Below, one piece after another: positions 35,909 through 47,038 of a DNA stretch of 64,000 bases; position 1 is the stretch's first letter, and the number at the start of each line of letters is the position of its first letter. The stretch spans positions 3,224,001-3,288,000 of the forward strand of contig NC_049563.1 of assembly GCF_013368755.1 (NCBI RefSeq), written 5' to 3'. The notes under the pieces are model-generated. The model was not told the DNA's origin and ran no database searches. It was given only the letters and a program-made list of their open reading frames with translations. The DNA is from Talaromyces rugulosus. Taxonomy: Eukaryota; Ascomycota; Eurotiomycetes; Eurotiales; Trichocomaceae. A program made the position numbers and the translations under genes.

Positions 35909-36607
35909 GTCATCTTCCTCTGAACTTGTTAACCGGGAAAGGATGGCCTAGATTCCCTGATGAGGATGGACCGACAGCACGACCAAAATGAAAATACACA
36001 GATTGGTCGCGCTGAGGGGTGGACGAGCGGACAAGGCAGAAAACGCATGGAAAAGCTTCAGCAGAGGAAGGGTGGTCGGTGAGATGAGAGATAAAGGCGA
36101 AAACCAAGTTGCTCCAACCCACATCGTAGAGATACCATTACTCCTGTATTACCGAACTGGCAGACTTTAACTGAAGAGGGGGAGGATTAGGTAGCCATGT
36201 CGAAAACATTTACTAGTTACAGGCGGAATGTGTGTAGAGAATGACAAACTGCTTGAGATACCTCCACAGGACTCTCCAAATGTTAGGGCAATCGTTTCCA
36301 AATCTACTCCAGACTCTACAAAACAACGAAGATGAACAGGGAAACATTCTGTAAAATAGCCGGAAACAAACCTCGTGTTCCATTAGGCCCCTCGCAGATT
36401 ACCCCGGACCCCATGCTTGGCAGTGCTAAGGGCCTACAGTCCATGAGTGGCAAATGCACCCCCCCTCCCCCCAGAGAATATCATTGCTGCAGGAGGAGGT
36501 TTGAATAAAGCCAGGAAGAGAATACTCTTTATATCATCAATCTAACACTCAGTTGTCAAATATTTTCACTATCGGCTTTTCTATATCTTAGCCAAAAGTA
36601 AATAGCC
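35909..36607. other. Intergenic, 0.7 kb, no gene seen
   Basis: Divergent interval between the chromodomain locus and an MFS locus. It contains a C run near 36460. Possible 5' exons of the chromodomain gene could not be defined. Confidence 0.45.
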
Positions 36608-38098
36608 ATGGCGGACAAAGAGATTGGCCAATCAGAGCACCTTGACGATATCCAGCGAAAAGAGGCCGATTTGCCCTTGTCCGAGGCTGACATAAGGACC
36701 CCATAGACAAGCAAAGCTGGACAGCTTCGAAGCGGATCTGGGTCTTCTGGGCGAAGAGTTCAACACTGCTGTTTCGATTCTTAATGTCGGGTTAGACACC
36801 ATTTCTCTATTTTGTATGCTTCCTCGGCTGACTACGGTATTCTTTTCGAAATAGCTACATGATCATGCAATTACCGAGTAACATGCTCATCACTCGTATT
36901 CGACCATCGCTCTACATCCCCTTCTGGATTTGTCTTTGGTCGTGCATATCGGCTGCAACAGCTGGTGCTCACAATTACACTGGCCTGATTCTCGTGCGTC
37001 TTTTTCTGGGGGTTGCCGGGGGACCGTTCTTTCCCGGTGCATTCTACTTGCTCCCCTGTTGGTATACAAAAAAGGAACTTGCTTTCCGGACTGCCATTCT
37101 CTACTCGGGACTTATTCTCGCCACTGCGTTTTCGGGATTGCTCGCTGCCGGTATTTTTTCAGGGCTGGATGGAGCTCACGGCATCAAAGGTTGGCGATGG
37201 CTGTTCATGATCGAGGGCGCGGGCAGCTTTGTCGCAGGCTTGTGTGGTTTCTTCCTCCTTCCAGATATGCCCGGTGCAGAAACTGGCTCGTCAAATTGGC
37301 TTTTTACGACAGAAGAGCACCGTATTGCAAAGAACCGTATGATTAGAGATCAAGTGTCCAACCAAGTATCTGAGAACTCAGTCTGGTACGGTCTACGCAC
37401 AGCAGTGTCAGATTTCCGCGTGTGGATATTTGTGAGTGAAAACCCAAAGAAAAGGGGTCGTTTTTTTTTTCTTCAACAACTGACAAATTAAACAGGCAAT
37501 CATTCTCTGCAGCAACCATATTGCTTATGGCTTCAACAATTTCTACCCGACTATCGTCAAAGGTTTAGACCTGGGCGACACAACCCTTACATTGGTTTGC
37601 ACTGTACCACCATACCTTCTCTCAGCAATCGTAGCCCTTATCAGCGCATACTCTAGCGACCACCTCGAAGATCGTGGCTATCATATTGGCGGCCTCATGG
37701 CTCTTGCCGCTGTCGGATTCATTATCTCAGTCGCATCGCTGCCTACCAACCACACCGTTTTATACTTTTCCTCGTTCTTATACATCACAGACACCTTCTC
37801 AGCAAATTCAATGGTATACACCTGGGCCGCCGCATCTGTCAGTCAAACGCCCGAAAGGCGTCCCTGTGCCACGGCTATCATTAACTTGATGGGCCAGCTT
37901 GGGAACATCTGGAGCCCGTACTTTTTCCGCTCCCAGGACGCGCCACGTTATGTGCTCGCCATGGTTTTGATGATTGCGTTTTCCGGGTTGAGTATTGTCG
38001 GCTGTGCAGTGATGAAGCTGGTATTGAAGAGAGGTAATAAGAAACTGATTGAAAGTTTCACTGGAACTGGAATTACGCCGAATCTGCATGTGCTGTAA
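36608..38098 (+). pseudogene. Dal5-like MFS permease lacking its first membrane segment
   Basis: Anion:cation symporter family (allantoate/nicotinate type). The start at 36608 (MADKEIGQSEHLDDI) runs into TAG at 36704. Eight bases later the frame resumes at 36714 with KLDSFEADLGLLGEEFNTAV, the loop that normally follows TM1. The roughly 40 codons of TM1 (normally ending NYIDR) are gone. The rest is complete: YMIMQLPSNMLITRIRPSLY, TGLILVRLFLGVAGGPFFPG, GWRWLFMIEG, exon 3 from 37496, and a normal C-terminus. Introns 36791-36855 and 37432-37495. A deletion plus frame change makes a functional transporter unlikely. Confidence 0.78.
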
Positions 38099-38982
38099 GT
38101 AAGGGCTTGAGCTGTCGATCACGGAACGGATGTATATATATATATATATATATATCCTTGATTTGAGATGTAAGGGAGTTGAACTTATCGACATAGAGCC
38201 CTTCGGGATCGTGGCTTCTGATTGATTGATTTCACATTGAAGGAGCTCGCTCCACACTTTTCGGAGAGGAGCGGGCGTTTATCGCTACACCAGTATCCTC
38301 CGACTAGCTGACCATACAGATTGAAGAAGCTTTCCAGTATCTACGATGTTGTCTACTCTTGGTACAGGTCTTGGGCAGTCATGCCTAAGACCTGTCTCGT
38401 GTTCTGTGAAAGAGAATGATAAGAGATGTCTGTAGCGTGTTTCTAAATTCAAGTTTTAAGATTGAGGTACCTAGATATTTGCTATATTTCGAATTTTTAC
38501 ATTTTAAAATACCACAAACCTTGGTATAATCAAGAAAGGAATGCAAGTCTGATATCTCCATTTAATATATATTATTTAAAAAAAAGACTCTATCCAGCAG
38601 CGACTAAAGGACATATTATCATAGACGGCGCTGGTGAGCGATGCCGATAAGTTGGTCGGCCATTAATTCTTAAAATTAAACACGAATACCTCGTGTTGAC
38701 AGTTGACTTTTATCCTATCATCTGTGGATTTATCACAATGTCGATATTTGTAACCTTGAATGGCGTGATACCACCTGCATGAAACTTCACGCCATACCGT
38801 AAAAGGCGACTTCCACCATTTATGCTTACGATAACGGCATCGTATCGCATTGACTGGCGCGGTTCCATGCAGGGATAATCATATCCAAAATAGGCGAGAT
38901 AGGGAGTATAAAGCTGGCGGCATGAGCCGTATCAATTGTTGCTGTTTAAATATCATCTGAAATACAAGCGTCGTAAAACATC
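38099..38982. other. Intergenic, 0.88 kb, with TA microsatellite
   Basis: Contains a (TA)n run at about 38132-38153 and otherwise AT-rich DNA with no gene. Promoter of the following MFS gene. Confidence 0.5.
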
Positions 38983-41068
38983 ATGTCTCCGCACGAGATT
39001 TCACAAAAGAGCGAGCCGATTTCCACCGACTCTAAAAGCCAAGAAAGGAAACCTAAAGATCCAGCTATTTCGTATTCGGAGGAGCTTCCAGTTGCTGCTG
39101 GAGAAAAGTATTTGCACATCGTTGCACGAAATCAAGATCCCCCAGCATACAATGGCGGTAATGAAGAGGATTCTCGGTCGATTTCAGGCTATGACGGTAA
39201 TCTCATGAGAGACCGCGTCATATTAAGCAGTGAGGAGGAAAAGAAACTGATTAGGCGTATTGATTGGCATCTGATTCCGCTCTTGTCCGTCATCTATATG
39301 ATCAAAACCGTTGACTTTACAAATGTATGTTTTCCCACAAACCAGGTCGGTTCTGGACTTGCGTAGCGCTTGGTTTTAATTTTGGTCTTGGACAGGTCTC
39401 GAATGCACGCATTATGGATAAGGGAACATCGCATAATATTATGACAGAGCTTCATATGACAGCAAATGAGTACAATCTCGTCACCGCCATGTATTATGTA
39501 AGTATAACCCCGGAGTGCTACGTGACGTCTAACCCTAAATTTGCCTGACACAGATTCCATACATATTAGCAGAGACACCGTCAAATCTGCTGCTCAAAAA
39601 AATGCGGCCATCGGTCTGGCAAGCTCGAATAATGGTATGCAACTCTAGTTCATAGTAGTTTTTACTACGTGGAGGACAAAACTAGAAAACTGATGTTCAC
39701 TGATAGATCTCCTGGGGAATCGTTCTATGCTGCCACGCTGCAGTCCGGAATAAGGAAGGTCTCTATGCAGTCCGTTTCTTCCTTGGACTTTTCGAGGCTG
39801 GTCTATGGCCGGGGATGCTCCTACAGCTGTGCTACTGGTATCGACCAGACGAAATTGCGCCACGAATTGTGCTAGTGACAGTGCTTGGGAATTTCAGTTC
39901 TGTGGTTAGCGGAGTACTTGCTTTTGCTTTTAACGGAGTTGTAGCCCGTGGACTATCTGGATGGAAATGGTATCCCCCCTTTAACTTCGCGAATCATATT
40001 GTGATGCAGTTTCTAATTGGAGCAGGCTTATTCTAACCGAGGGCACTTTCACCGTGTTGTTGGGAATATTCACATACTTCTTTCTCCCTGATTGTACTTC
40101 CCCAGACGCTGATTCGCCTTGGATGTTGAAGCTGACACTATTCAGTCCCTTCCACTGCATCGTGGATTACAGATCGCGAGAAGAGTTTCATTCAAGCTCG
40201 GCTTCCACGTAACTCTCCCCGCGCAGCCGAAGCCAATTTCGATGCCCGTGAACTTCTCAGAGCTCTTCGGGACAAACGTATCTGGCTGTTTCTTCTATGC
40301 TGGGCATTCTACACCATTGGCACAACGGGGCTCTCATTTTACCAACCAACCGTTATCGCAAATTTGGGATTCAGGTGAGTCAGCCTTATAATTCTTGCCC
40401 TTCTTGTGTGAAACGACACAGATTAACCATCGAAACCGAGTAGCACGCTTGCCCAAACCCAGCTTTTGAATATTCCGCATGCCATATTTTCTGTGGTTGT
40501 AACAGTGTTTTTTGGCATCGTCACAGACACTGGTAGAATCCCGCAGCCATTGATTCCACTCGGCTTCATGATCGTTATCCAAGCTTGTTACGCAGTGCTG
40601 TATAAATTCCCAAGTAACGGGGGGGTATACGCTGCAACCGTTATTGCAGGCGGGTTTTCAACGGCATGGTATGTCATCATCCATATAGCTACCACATTAT
40701 CATAAGGCGAAACTACATATTAAAAACCTGTCTCTAGGTACACAATGATGTGGCCATGGCGCGTCCAAACCACCGAAGGAGCCACAGGCTCCGCCTTCGC
40801 CATTGCATTTGCGAACAGCTATGGTCAGATCGGGGGCGCAGTTGGATCGCAGCTCTTCAATTCCCGATTCGCGCCTCACTATACGACTTCGTTCGCTATT
40901 GCGATGGGGTTTATTGGCGCGGCGATTATCATGAATATTATTACCTGGAGTTTCACGTGGCGCGCTGATGTGGACACGCGCAGGATCAAAAGGGCTAGGA
41001 TTGAGGCAGCGAAGAGGAATGAGGCTCTTTTGGATGATGTTGATATTCATAGGTCTGGGAAGAGGTGA
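38983..41068 (+). CDS. Dal5-like MFS permease, intact
   Basis: Plasma-membrane symporter of the anion:cation family (nicotinate, pantothenate or allantoate type). Eight exons: 38983-39324, 39396-39497, 39554-39634, 39707-39969, 40026-40093, 40146-40374, 40444-40668 and 40738-41068. They splice in perfect frame to 546 residues. Features: hydrophilic N-terminus, RRIDWHLIPLLSVIYMI (TM1), NARIMDKG, YILAETPSNLLLKK, FFLGLFEAGLWPGM, LSGWKW, and the C-terminal half with GTTGLSFYQPTVIANLG and AFANSYGQIGGAVGSQLF. The substrate is not readable. It is the only one of four MFS loci here with no lesion. Confidence 0.9.
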
Positions 41069-41445
41069 TTTCTAGGGGTTACCTAGATTCGTTGCGAGAT
41101 AAATTATAACCGCATATATGCGCAGATAGCTTCAGATTTTACGAGATCGTGGAAGGGGGTGCGGTGACTAGAGGAATGACGATAAATCTTCTTCAGAGCA
41201 CGTAGTACAATCCCGATAGAGTTTTAGCAATCAAGGTTTAAAGAGCTCGTATTTTAGTGCCATAGATTGCATGTCTGGTGTATACACTATGCAGAGGCCG
41301 ACAAAAACGCAATTGCGGGGGATAATGATATTATTAGCGAGATAGCCGGTTTCAATAATATTTCAAGGCCAAAGCATTTCACTAAACCTGTCGTTCACAC
41401 TTGTCTTCAAACGTTATGTTAATCTACTCTACATCTGAGACAACA
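41069..41445. other. Intergenic, 377 bp, no gene seen
   Basis: Promoter interval of the M20 peptidase gene; no feature stands out. Confidence 0.5.
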
Positions 41446-42774
41446 ATGGTCGATTTCATCACTTTGTTTACCATTATCCAAGCTGCTTTTGCGGTCAGAG
41501 ACCTTTTTCCTCGACATGTAGAAGTACAACACCCATTAGGCGTGGACACTGCAATCACAAAAACTTCTTCTAATGAATTACGCCAATTAAACCACGTCAT
41601 CGACTCATCTCCTCTACTATCCTTGCATCGCGATATTGTAAATATCGAATCCATCAGCGGCAATGAGAATGAGGTTGGCCACTATATTATCAATTTCCTG
41701 GAACGAAACAACTTTACCGTTGTGAAACAACCAGTACCAGCTGCAATAGGAGATAGGCATGAGAAAAGGAGATTCAATATTTACGCCTATATCGGCAATA
41801 ACTCTTTGCCTGATGTACTGTTGACCTCTCACATCGACACCGTGCCACCATATATTCCATATGGACTGACCTATCCAAATATCAACTCTTCTGAAAACGA
41901 TAGGAGAATAATTACCATTAACGGCCGTGGTACGGTAGATGCAAAGGGGAGCATTGTCGCCCAAATATTCGCAGTCCTAGAAACAATAGCCCGGCACGAC
42001 GTGACTAAAGATCCACCATCCCTAGGTCTTCTTTTCGTCGTCGGCGAAGAAAACAGCGGAGTGGGAATGAAAACCTTCTCCAACTCTGAATACAATACCT
42101 CACCGCCATCATTTCACACCGTGATATTCGGAGAACCGACTGAATTAAACCTTGTTTCGGGCCACAAGGGCGGCTTCGGTTTCACGATCACTTCGATCGG
42201 GAAAGCCGCGCATTCGGGGTATCCGTGGAAAGGACGAAATGCGATTTCGGCGCTCTTGCCGGTGGCTTCGTTTGTGGAGAAGCTGGGAGATATAGCTGTG
42301 GAAGATGGAGGGTTGCCGTCGAGTGCCAAATACGGGAATACAACTATTAACTTGGGTGTTCTACACGGTGGTATTGCAGGGAATGTAGTGCCGGCGGTTG
42401 CAGAGGCGACTTTTTTTGTGCGACTTTCCGCGGGAACGCCAGATGAGGCTAGGGAAATTGTGTACAAGGCTGTAGAAAAGCTGATTGAGGGCGATGATAC
42501 TGATATTAGGGTTGATTTTTTTACTGGAGGTACAGCGCCGGTGGACCTTGATGCCGACATAGATGGGTTCAATGTCACGACAGTAAACTATGGAACAGAT
42601 GTACGCAATCTGAAGATTCGGGGCAGTGGTGACAGACCGGTGAAACGGTACTTGTATGGTCCTGGTAGTATTCTTGTTGCTCACTCTGACGTCGAAGCAC
42701 TGACTGTTGGAGACCTGGAAGACGCTGTTGAAGGGTATCGCAAATTGATAGAGCATGCCTTGGGGCGTGATTGA
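41446..42774 (+). CDS. Secreted M20 metallopeptidase (ArgE/DapE type)
   Basis: Zinc exopeptidase or deacylase, single exon, 442 residues. I chose the ATG at 41446 because it gives a clean signal peptide (MVDFITLFTIIQAAFA); an in-frame ATG lies 30 bases upstream. The di-zinc site is complete: H129 and D131 in SHIDTVP, D165 in GTVDAKG, E201-E202 in VVGEENSG, E230 in FGEPTE, and H413 in LVAHSD. The lid domain between is present (GHKGGFGFTITSIGKAAHSG, GGIAGNVVP). Several NxS/T sites fit secretion. It lies next to a peptide- or nitrogen-type permease, so a role in extracellular nitrogen scavenging is plausible but inferred. Confidence 0.87.
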   Translation: MVDFITLFTIIQAAFAVRDLFPRHVEVQHPLGVDTAITKTSSNELRQLNHVIDSSPLLSLHRDIVNIESISGNENEVGHYIINFLERNNFTVVKQPVPAAIGDRHEKRRFNIYAYIGNNSLPDVLLTSHIDTVPPYIPYGLTYPNINSSENDRRIITINGRGTVDAKGSIVAQIFAVLETIARHDVTKDPPSLGLLFVVGEENSGVGMKTFSNSEYNTSPPSFHTVIFGEPTELNLVSGHKGGFGFTITSIGKAAHSGYPWKGRNAISALLPVASFVEKLGDIAVEDGGLPSSAKYGNTTINLGVLHGGIAGNVVPAVAEATFFVRLSAGTPDEAREIVYKAVEKLIEGDDTDIRVDFFTGGTAPVDLDADIDGFNVTTVNYGTDVRNLKIRGSGDRPVKRYLYGPGSILVAHSDVEALTVGDLEDAVEGYRKLIEHALGRD

Positions 42775-43059
42775 ATAGGCAAATGTGACCATGGCTGACA
42801 CCCACTTATATGAAATAAAACCACTTCTTGTGTGGAGGGGAATCATGCTAATTCAAGTAAGAGATATTACCATGTTTGGCTGGGCTCGGAAATTTTACGA
42901 GGGTGACACCCGTGGACGTTCTGGAAGTAGGCGGGATATAGAGAAGGTTGCCCTAGAAGACCCGGCCGATCAAGATGTTCGCGCCTAGCAGGATATTTGT
43001 AGAGTAGTTGTACTGGAATAAAGGCACTTATTCTGTTAGTGTACGACCAAGGAAAATTT

Positions 43060-44007
43060 TTATGATAGCATTAGCATACTGGGGAGAAGTGGCAGTTTCA
43101 CCCGTCGCCATTCTCCAATTAGGAAGACCGCAAAAAGCATCGCTCCGAATGTAAGCATTGTGATACCTGCCGGCGAATTCCATGGAATGGTTGAACCCCC
43201 CTGCGAAATGGGGATCTAAATCAAAAATTAGCACCCGTCTTGTAGCACTATAATTCCTCGTACCATCGCACTTATCAGTATCAACACGGTGGCTAGCATG
43301 CTAGTATACATGCCGAACCAGTCTACCTTCCATAGCTTCGTCCATACATCACCCTCTATATCAGAGCGTGGAAACACAATACCAAAATAGGTTGCAACCG
43401 CGGCCAACGGACAGATGAACCAAAACGCCCAACGCCAGGAGGTATATTCTGTGAGCAAGCCGCCCACAGGGGGTCCCAGTCCGTTCCCCAGTGCCACCGT
43501 GATTCCCAGAAGTACAAAATAGTATCCCCGTTACTCCAGGGTAGTAATGTCCGAGATAGAAATCTGTACAAGCGCGTTAATAGCCTCGGCTCCCAGACCA
43601 CTGAACGCTCTTGTGGCATATAGCTGTGCAGGTGTCTGAGAGAAGCCGGATAGCAGGTTCCCCAGCGCCATAAGTACCAATGCTCCAAGGAGATATATTT
43701 TGCGACCAAAAATATCAAACAGGACACCATTGATTAACCGGATGCTCGTGCTCGTCGTGAGGAAGCTGGCGGTAACCCATGAGATAGATGATCCAATATT
43801 TAGTCCCGCCGCAATGGCAGGTAGGGAGGTGGATAGGGCGGTCTGGTCCAGAAACGAGGTGAAATAAATCAATGCCAAGGCAGAGAAAACTACCAGGAGT
43901 TCCTTCCGTGGTAGAATATGGGATTGCTGATCTTTGAAGTTCTTGAGCAAAGGAATCTCTTCATCTGCTCTCTCGGTGGTTTGGCGCTGAGCGAATGGAG
44001 ACGACAT
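43060..44007 (-). pseudogene. DHA2-type MFS transporter, nonsense and 3' truncated
   Basis: The first half of a 14-TM drug:H+ antiporter. From 44007 it shows a polar leader, TM1 (ALIYFTSFLDQTALSTSLPA), the GVLFDIFGRK loop, RAFSGLGAEAINALVQI, then TAA at 43531-43533. The same frame then continues with RGYYFVLLGITVALGNGLGPPVGG (read in two parts here), so a CAA codon probably became TAA. Intron 43216-43263 leads to the TM7-8 region (ISQGGSTIPWNSPAGI), which ends at TAA 43060-43062 about half-way through a normal protein. The remaining TMs are not in the window. Confidence 0.8.
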
Positions 44008-44628
44008 TCTCTAAAAGTAAAAAGTAAAAAATAAATATCGGCTTTTCAAGACTAGGCGTTGACTCAAAATATATGTATTCTGAATATTTTGAAACTTCAT
44101 AAGGTGTGAAGATCCATGTGTTATTTTATCTGCCTTATGCTTCAACCTCCTTTTTGGTATCTGTCCGATTTCATCCCTTGCCTAACACCGATTCCAGTTT
44201 TTACGCACAGCAAAGAATTGGGGCATGAAGATCATGTTATCAGACAGCACCTATACTCACCTTTTATTTCTCCATCCCTTGACGTCTCGGGGACCTCGCG
44301 TTGGGGCCTAGACCAATCTAATCGACGAGAAGAACTTCTGGGTGAAAACGTAGTATAGTAGCATCTTGTAGATGTGCAAGATTGTGGAAAGAATTCACTT
44401 CTTCCCCTGTGTAATATTGCCCTGGTAATCAAGTTTGGGGTGAAACTTGATTTCCTAGGTAGTAAAAGGCCATGGACCGAGGACCCGTTTTGCTAAATAT
44501 AAGTCCAAAACGTGTGCCCGGACTTCACTCTCTCCACATGTTCGACAACTGCCAGCTGTTCTTATTACATACACTTACAACATTCACTACCATCAATTTG
44601 GCAATACACCCTATCCAACATTGCAATA
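44008..44628. other. Divergent intergenic, 0.6 kb, no gene seen
   Basis: Upstream of the GNAT gene. CT-rich sequence (CTCTCTCCACATG) near 44527 and a possible TATA-like AAATATAAG near 44495 are compatible with its promoter. Confidence 0.4.
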
Positions 44629-45369
44629 ATGGCGACTAGTCAGCCGGCAGTTCGCGTCGAGCCCATAACAACCCCAGACGACTTGCCCCGCTTCTTCGAC
44701 ATAACGGCCGCGACATTGGGTCAACAAACCTCGGACGGAATCTTTTGCGCCTTTAATCCTGGCTGGGATAATCCCGAGGGACGCGAGGCAGCAATATCGC
44801 GCATTATCTCCCGCTGGTTATCGATCACGACGGACCGAAATGGGGATTTGAACACGTTTTATGTAAAGGCTACCGCTCCCCGCTCCGATGGAAACGAGGA
44901 AAAGATCGCAGGCGTAGCTATCTGGGTGCAAATGAGTAATGTACAGGGATACGGTGAAAAACCGTCCACGGGGCTGAAGCAGGAATTGCTCGACAAGCTT
45001 TATCCCGATAATCCGACCGAACATCGGTATCTGTGCCAGCTGGATGCCTCGCTACACAGGCGGCGCCTTGAAGTTCTGCGGGAGATTGAGAATAGTGATT
45101 CTCCTGCGGTTTTTGTGATGGATCTCTGTGTTGTTGATCCGGCTTTCCAGAGGCGGGGCATTGGGAGTAAGCTTGTGGAGTGGGGACTGGGGGAAGCGAA
45201 GAGGCGCGGGGGGCTTGAGGCTGTCACTGAGGCGTCGAGTATGGGGAGGCATGTGTATCAGAAGCTGGGATTTGTACAGGAGGGCCGAGACCTGGAGGCT
45301 TGGGTGGATGACGAGTTTCGTGGGAGAAGCTGGCCGTCGAATGTTTTTATGCGCACGGGGAGACCTTAA
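44629..45369 (+). CDS. GNAT-family N-acetyltransferase
   Basis: Acetyl-CoA-dependent transferase, single exon, 246 residues. The GNAT core is in the second half: beta strand VFVMDLCVVDPAFQ, the acetyl-CoA pyrophosphate loop QRRGIGSKL at 174-182, EAKRRGGLEAVTEAS, and GRHVYQKLGFVQEG at the end. The N-terminal 120 residues (FFDITAATLGQQTSDGIFCAF) are of the type found in fungal stand-alone GNATs of unknown substrate. Start context ATAATGG is good. Confidence 0.85.
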   Translation: MATSQPAVRVEPITTPDDLPRFFDITAATLGQQTSDGIFCAFNPGWDNPEGREAAISRIISRWLSITTDRNGDLNTFYVKATAPRSDGNEEKIAGVAIWVQMSNVQGYGEKPSTGLKQELLDKLYPDNPTEHRYLCQLDASLHRRRLEVLREIENSDSPAVFVMDLCVVDPAFQRRGIGSKLVEWGLGEAKRRGGLEAVTEASSMGRHVYQKLGFVQEGRDLEAWVDDEFRGRSWPSNVFMRTGRP

Positions 45370-46375
45370 TACGTCCATGTGGCAAGTCATAGATGGAGCT
45401 ATTGGTCCTTTTGAGGAAATAAGTCCACAACTCCATATATTCAGCTATATTCTACCAAATTCTCTTAAAACAAGGAGATTTTGCATTGGCTACAATGTAG
45501 GAAACAGTGTATTAGCTCAAATGTTGCATTTAATTCCCCCACTGCCATATCTCCAACAGACACAGTACAAAGAGATAAATACCTGAGTGATATAATCAAG
45601 GGGTTGGGAACTATCTAGTGACCAAGTATTTCATCTCCCTAAAACCATCAAGATCTGTCCAATTTGTTTTACATGGACCAGAAACCTGCAAACCTAGGTT
45701 ACTTCTCTCCCTGAATTCGGCCAAGTATTCCAATGACCATTTTTGTTTCGTTAACTATAATCTGCCATAGCAGCGATTCAGCAGCACTTTTTTCTTCGAT
45801 TAGTACCTGCAGCCGTTATCACTGAATTTGATGACGACCATAAACGCCACCACTCAATGGACCAACAATGAAAGGCAGGAGACGAACGAGAGTTCACAGA
45901 GCAGGACCGGCGAGCTCCAGAGGGATTACAGCGGCTCTAGGAGCATGCGGAGCCCTAAACAGGGCCCCCGAGGCTGCTCACTGAGAGCCCTAGCGCCCGC
46001 TGGTTGTAATCCAAATTATGAGTGTATATATTTGCTTTTTTTTAACCTTGGCCTCTACTTTCTATCTCTTAACCATTCAGTTTATGGTGCTATGATCGAA
46101 CACCACTATAAGTGCTTGATCTACCCCTACTCCTAGTATCTCTTATTAACTATAATATCGAAAGTGTTATTAACAGTTGACTATGCCTGACTGCCCTAGT
46201 TTAGTGGAGTAATGGGGACGTGATCGACATAATGAACCCATTCATGTAAGAGATCTACCAATAAAATTTATTTCCCTCACTTCTCGCCTGAATAGCTAAT
46301 GACGCTAGATAACTTCTTTCTAGGAAGTGACTGACTCACCCTGTTACCGCTTTCTTCCTATGTTATGCCTTCTAT
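45370..46375. other. Intergenic, 1.0 kb, no confident gene
   Basis: An open stretch near 45828-46136 starts with a hydrophilic segment and then turns into a low-complexity hydrophobic stretch; I do not trust it. Around 45930-46005 lie repeated GGAGCCCTA/GAGAGCCCTAGCGCCC words that might be the edge of a repeat element. Confidence 0.4.
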
Positions 46376-47038
46376 ATGGTCTCCAATATTGTCTTTGACA
46401 GGCTTCATAGACTGCTGCCTGTCCGTGGCATCGGTGCTTCCCGAGGATCCTTCGAAAGATTTTGCGAGAAACTGTGCCAATTCGACCTACCCTGGGGGCG
46501 CGCCCTGTTGTTCGCCACCGCTAACGGAGCAGTTGGTTTACTTCTGACAACACTGGTCCCCGGAAAGTGGGCGATGCTGAACCCGGTGGTACACATCACC
46601 TGGGAGGTAACTTTTCTCGGCCTAATGGCAACCAAGCAAACGCCACGCTACATTTGGTTTGCTACGCCAGTAGTACAAGCCTCTACGTGCGTGGACTGGG
46701 GTCTACGCCAAGTTTTGGCAGCTCCGAAACTCGTCATGCCTCCCTGGGTTTTCCTGGCATTGATGCTGGTTGGTCGCCTTATGCTCGACCTACACTTGCA
46801 CACTATGTTCCGCAATCGCCCCGACTTTCATTGGGCGCGTAAGGAGGTTCTTTTCAGCACCAGAAGTCTGCTCGCGTTCTTTGCGGGAATATTGCTGTTA
46901 GAACACCTGGGGGTCCCAGTCGCCACGTTCATCAAGCCGATCGCTGTAGTCCTTCTACATTTGTTCGGTGTACTAGTGTTCCTTCTGCCGGCATCCTATG
47001 CCATTGCATTTGGAAAAATCAAGACCATTCGCCATTAA
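46376..47038 (+). CDS. Orphan multi-pass membrane protein
   Basis: Single open frame of 220 residues with ATG at 46376. A basic N-terminal part (HRLLPVRGIGASRGSF) is followed by about six hydrophobic segments: GRALLFATANGAVGLLLTTL, VHITWEVTFLGLMA, a weaker one at YIWFATPVVQA, WVFLALMLVGRLML, SLLAFFAGILLLEHLG and VVLLHLFGVLVFLLPAS. The end is basic. No family recognised; the layout resembles small integral membrane proteins often found in fungal metabolite clusters, but that is only context. The frame is clearly better than its neighbours, which argues for a real gene. Confidence 0.55.
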   Translation: MVSNIVFDRLHRLLPVRGIGASRGSFERFCEKLCQFDLPWGRALLFATANGAVGLLLTTLVPGKWAMLNPVVHITWEVTFLGLMATKQTPRYIWFATPVVQASTCVDWGLRQVLAAPKLVMPPWVFLALMLVGRLMLDLHLHTMFRNRPDFHWARKEVLFSTRSLLAFFAGILLLEHLGVPVATFIKPIAVVLLHLFGVLVFLLPASYAIAFGKIKTIRH

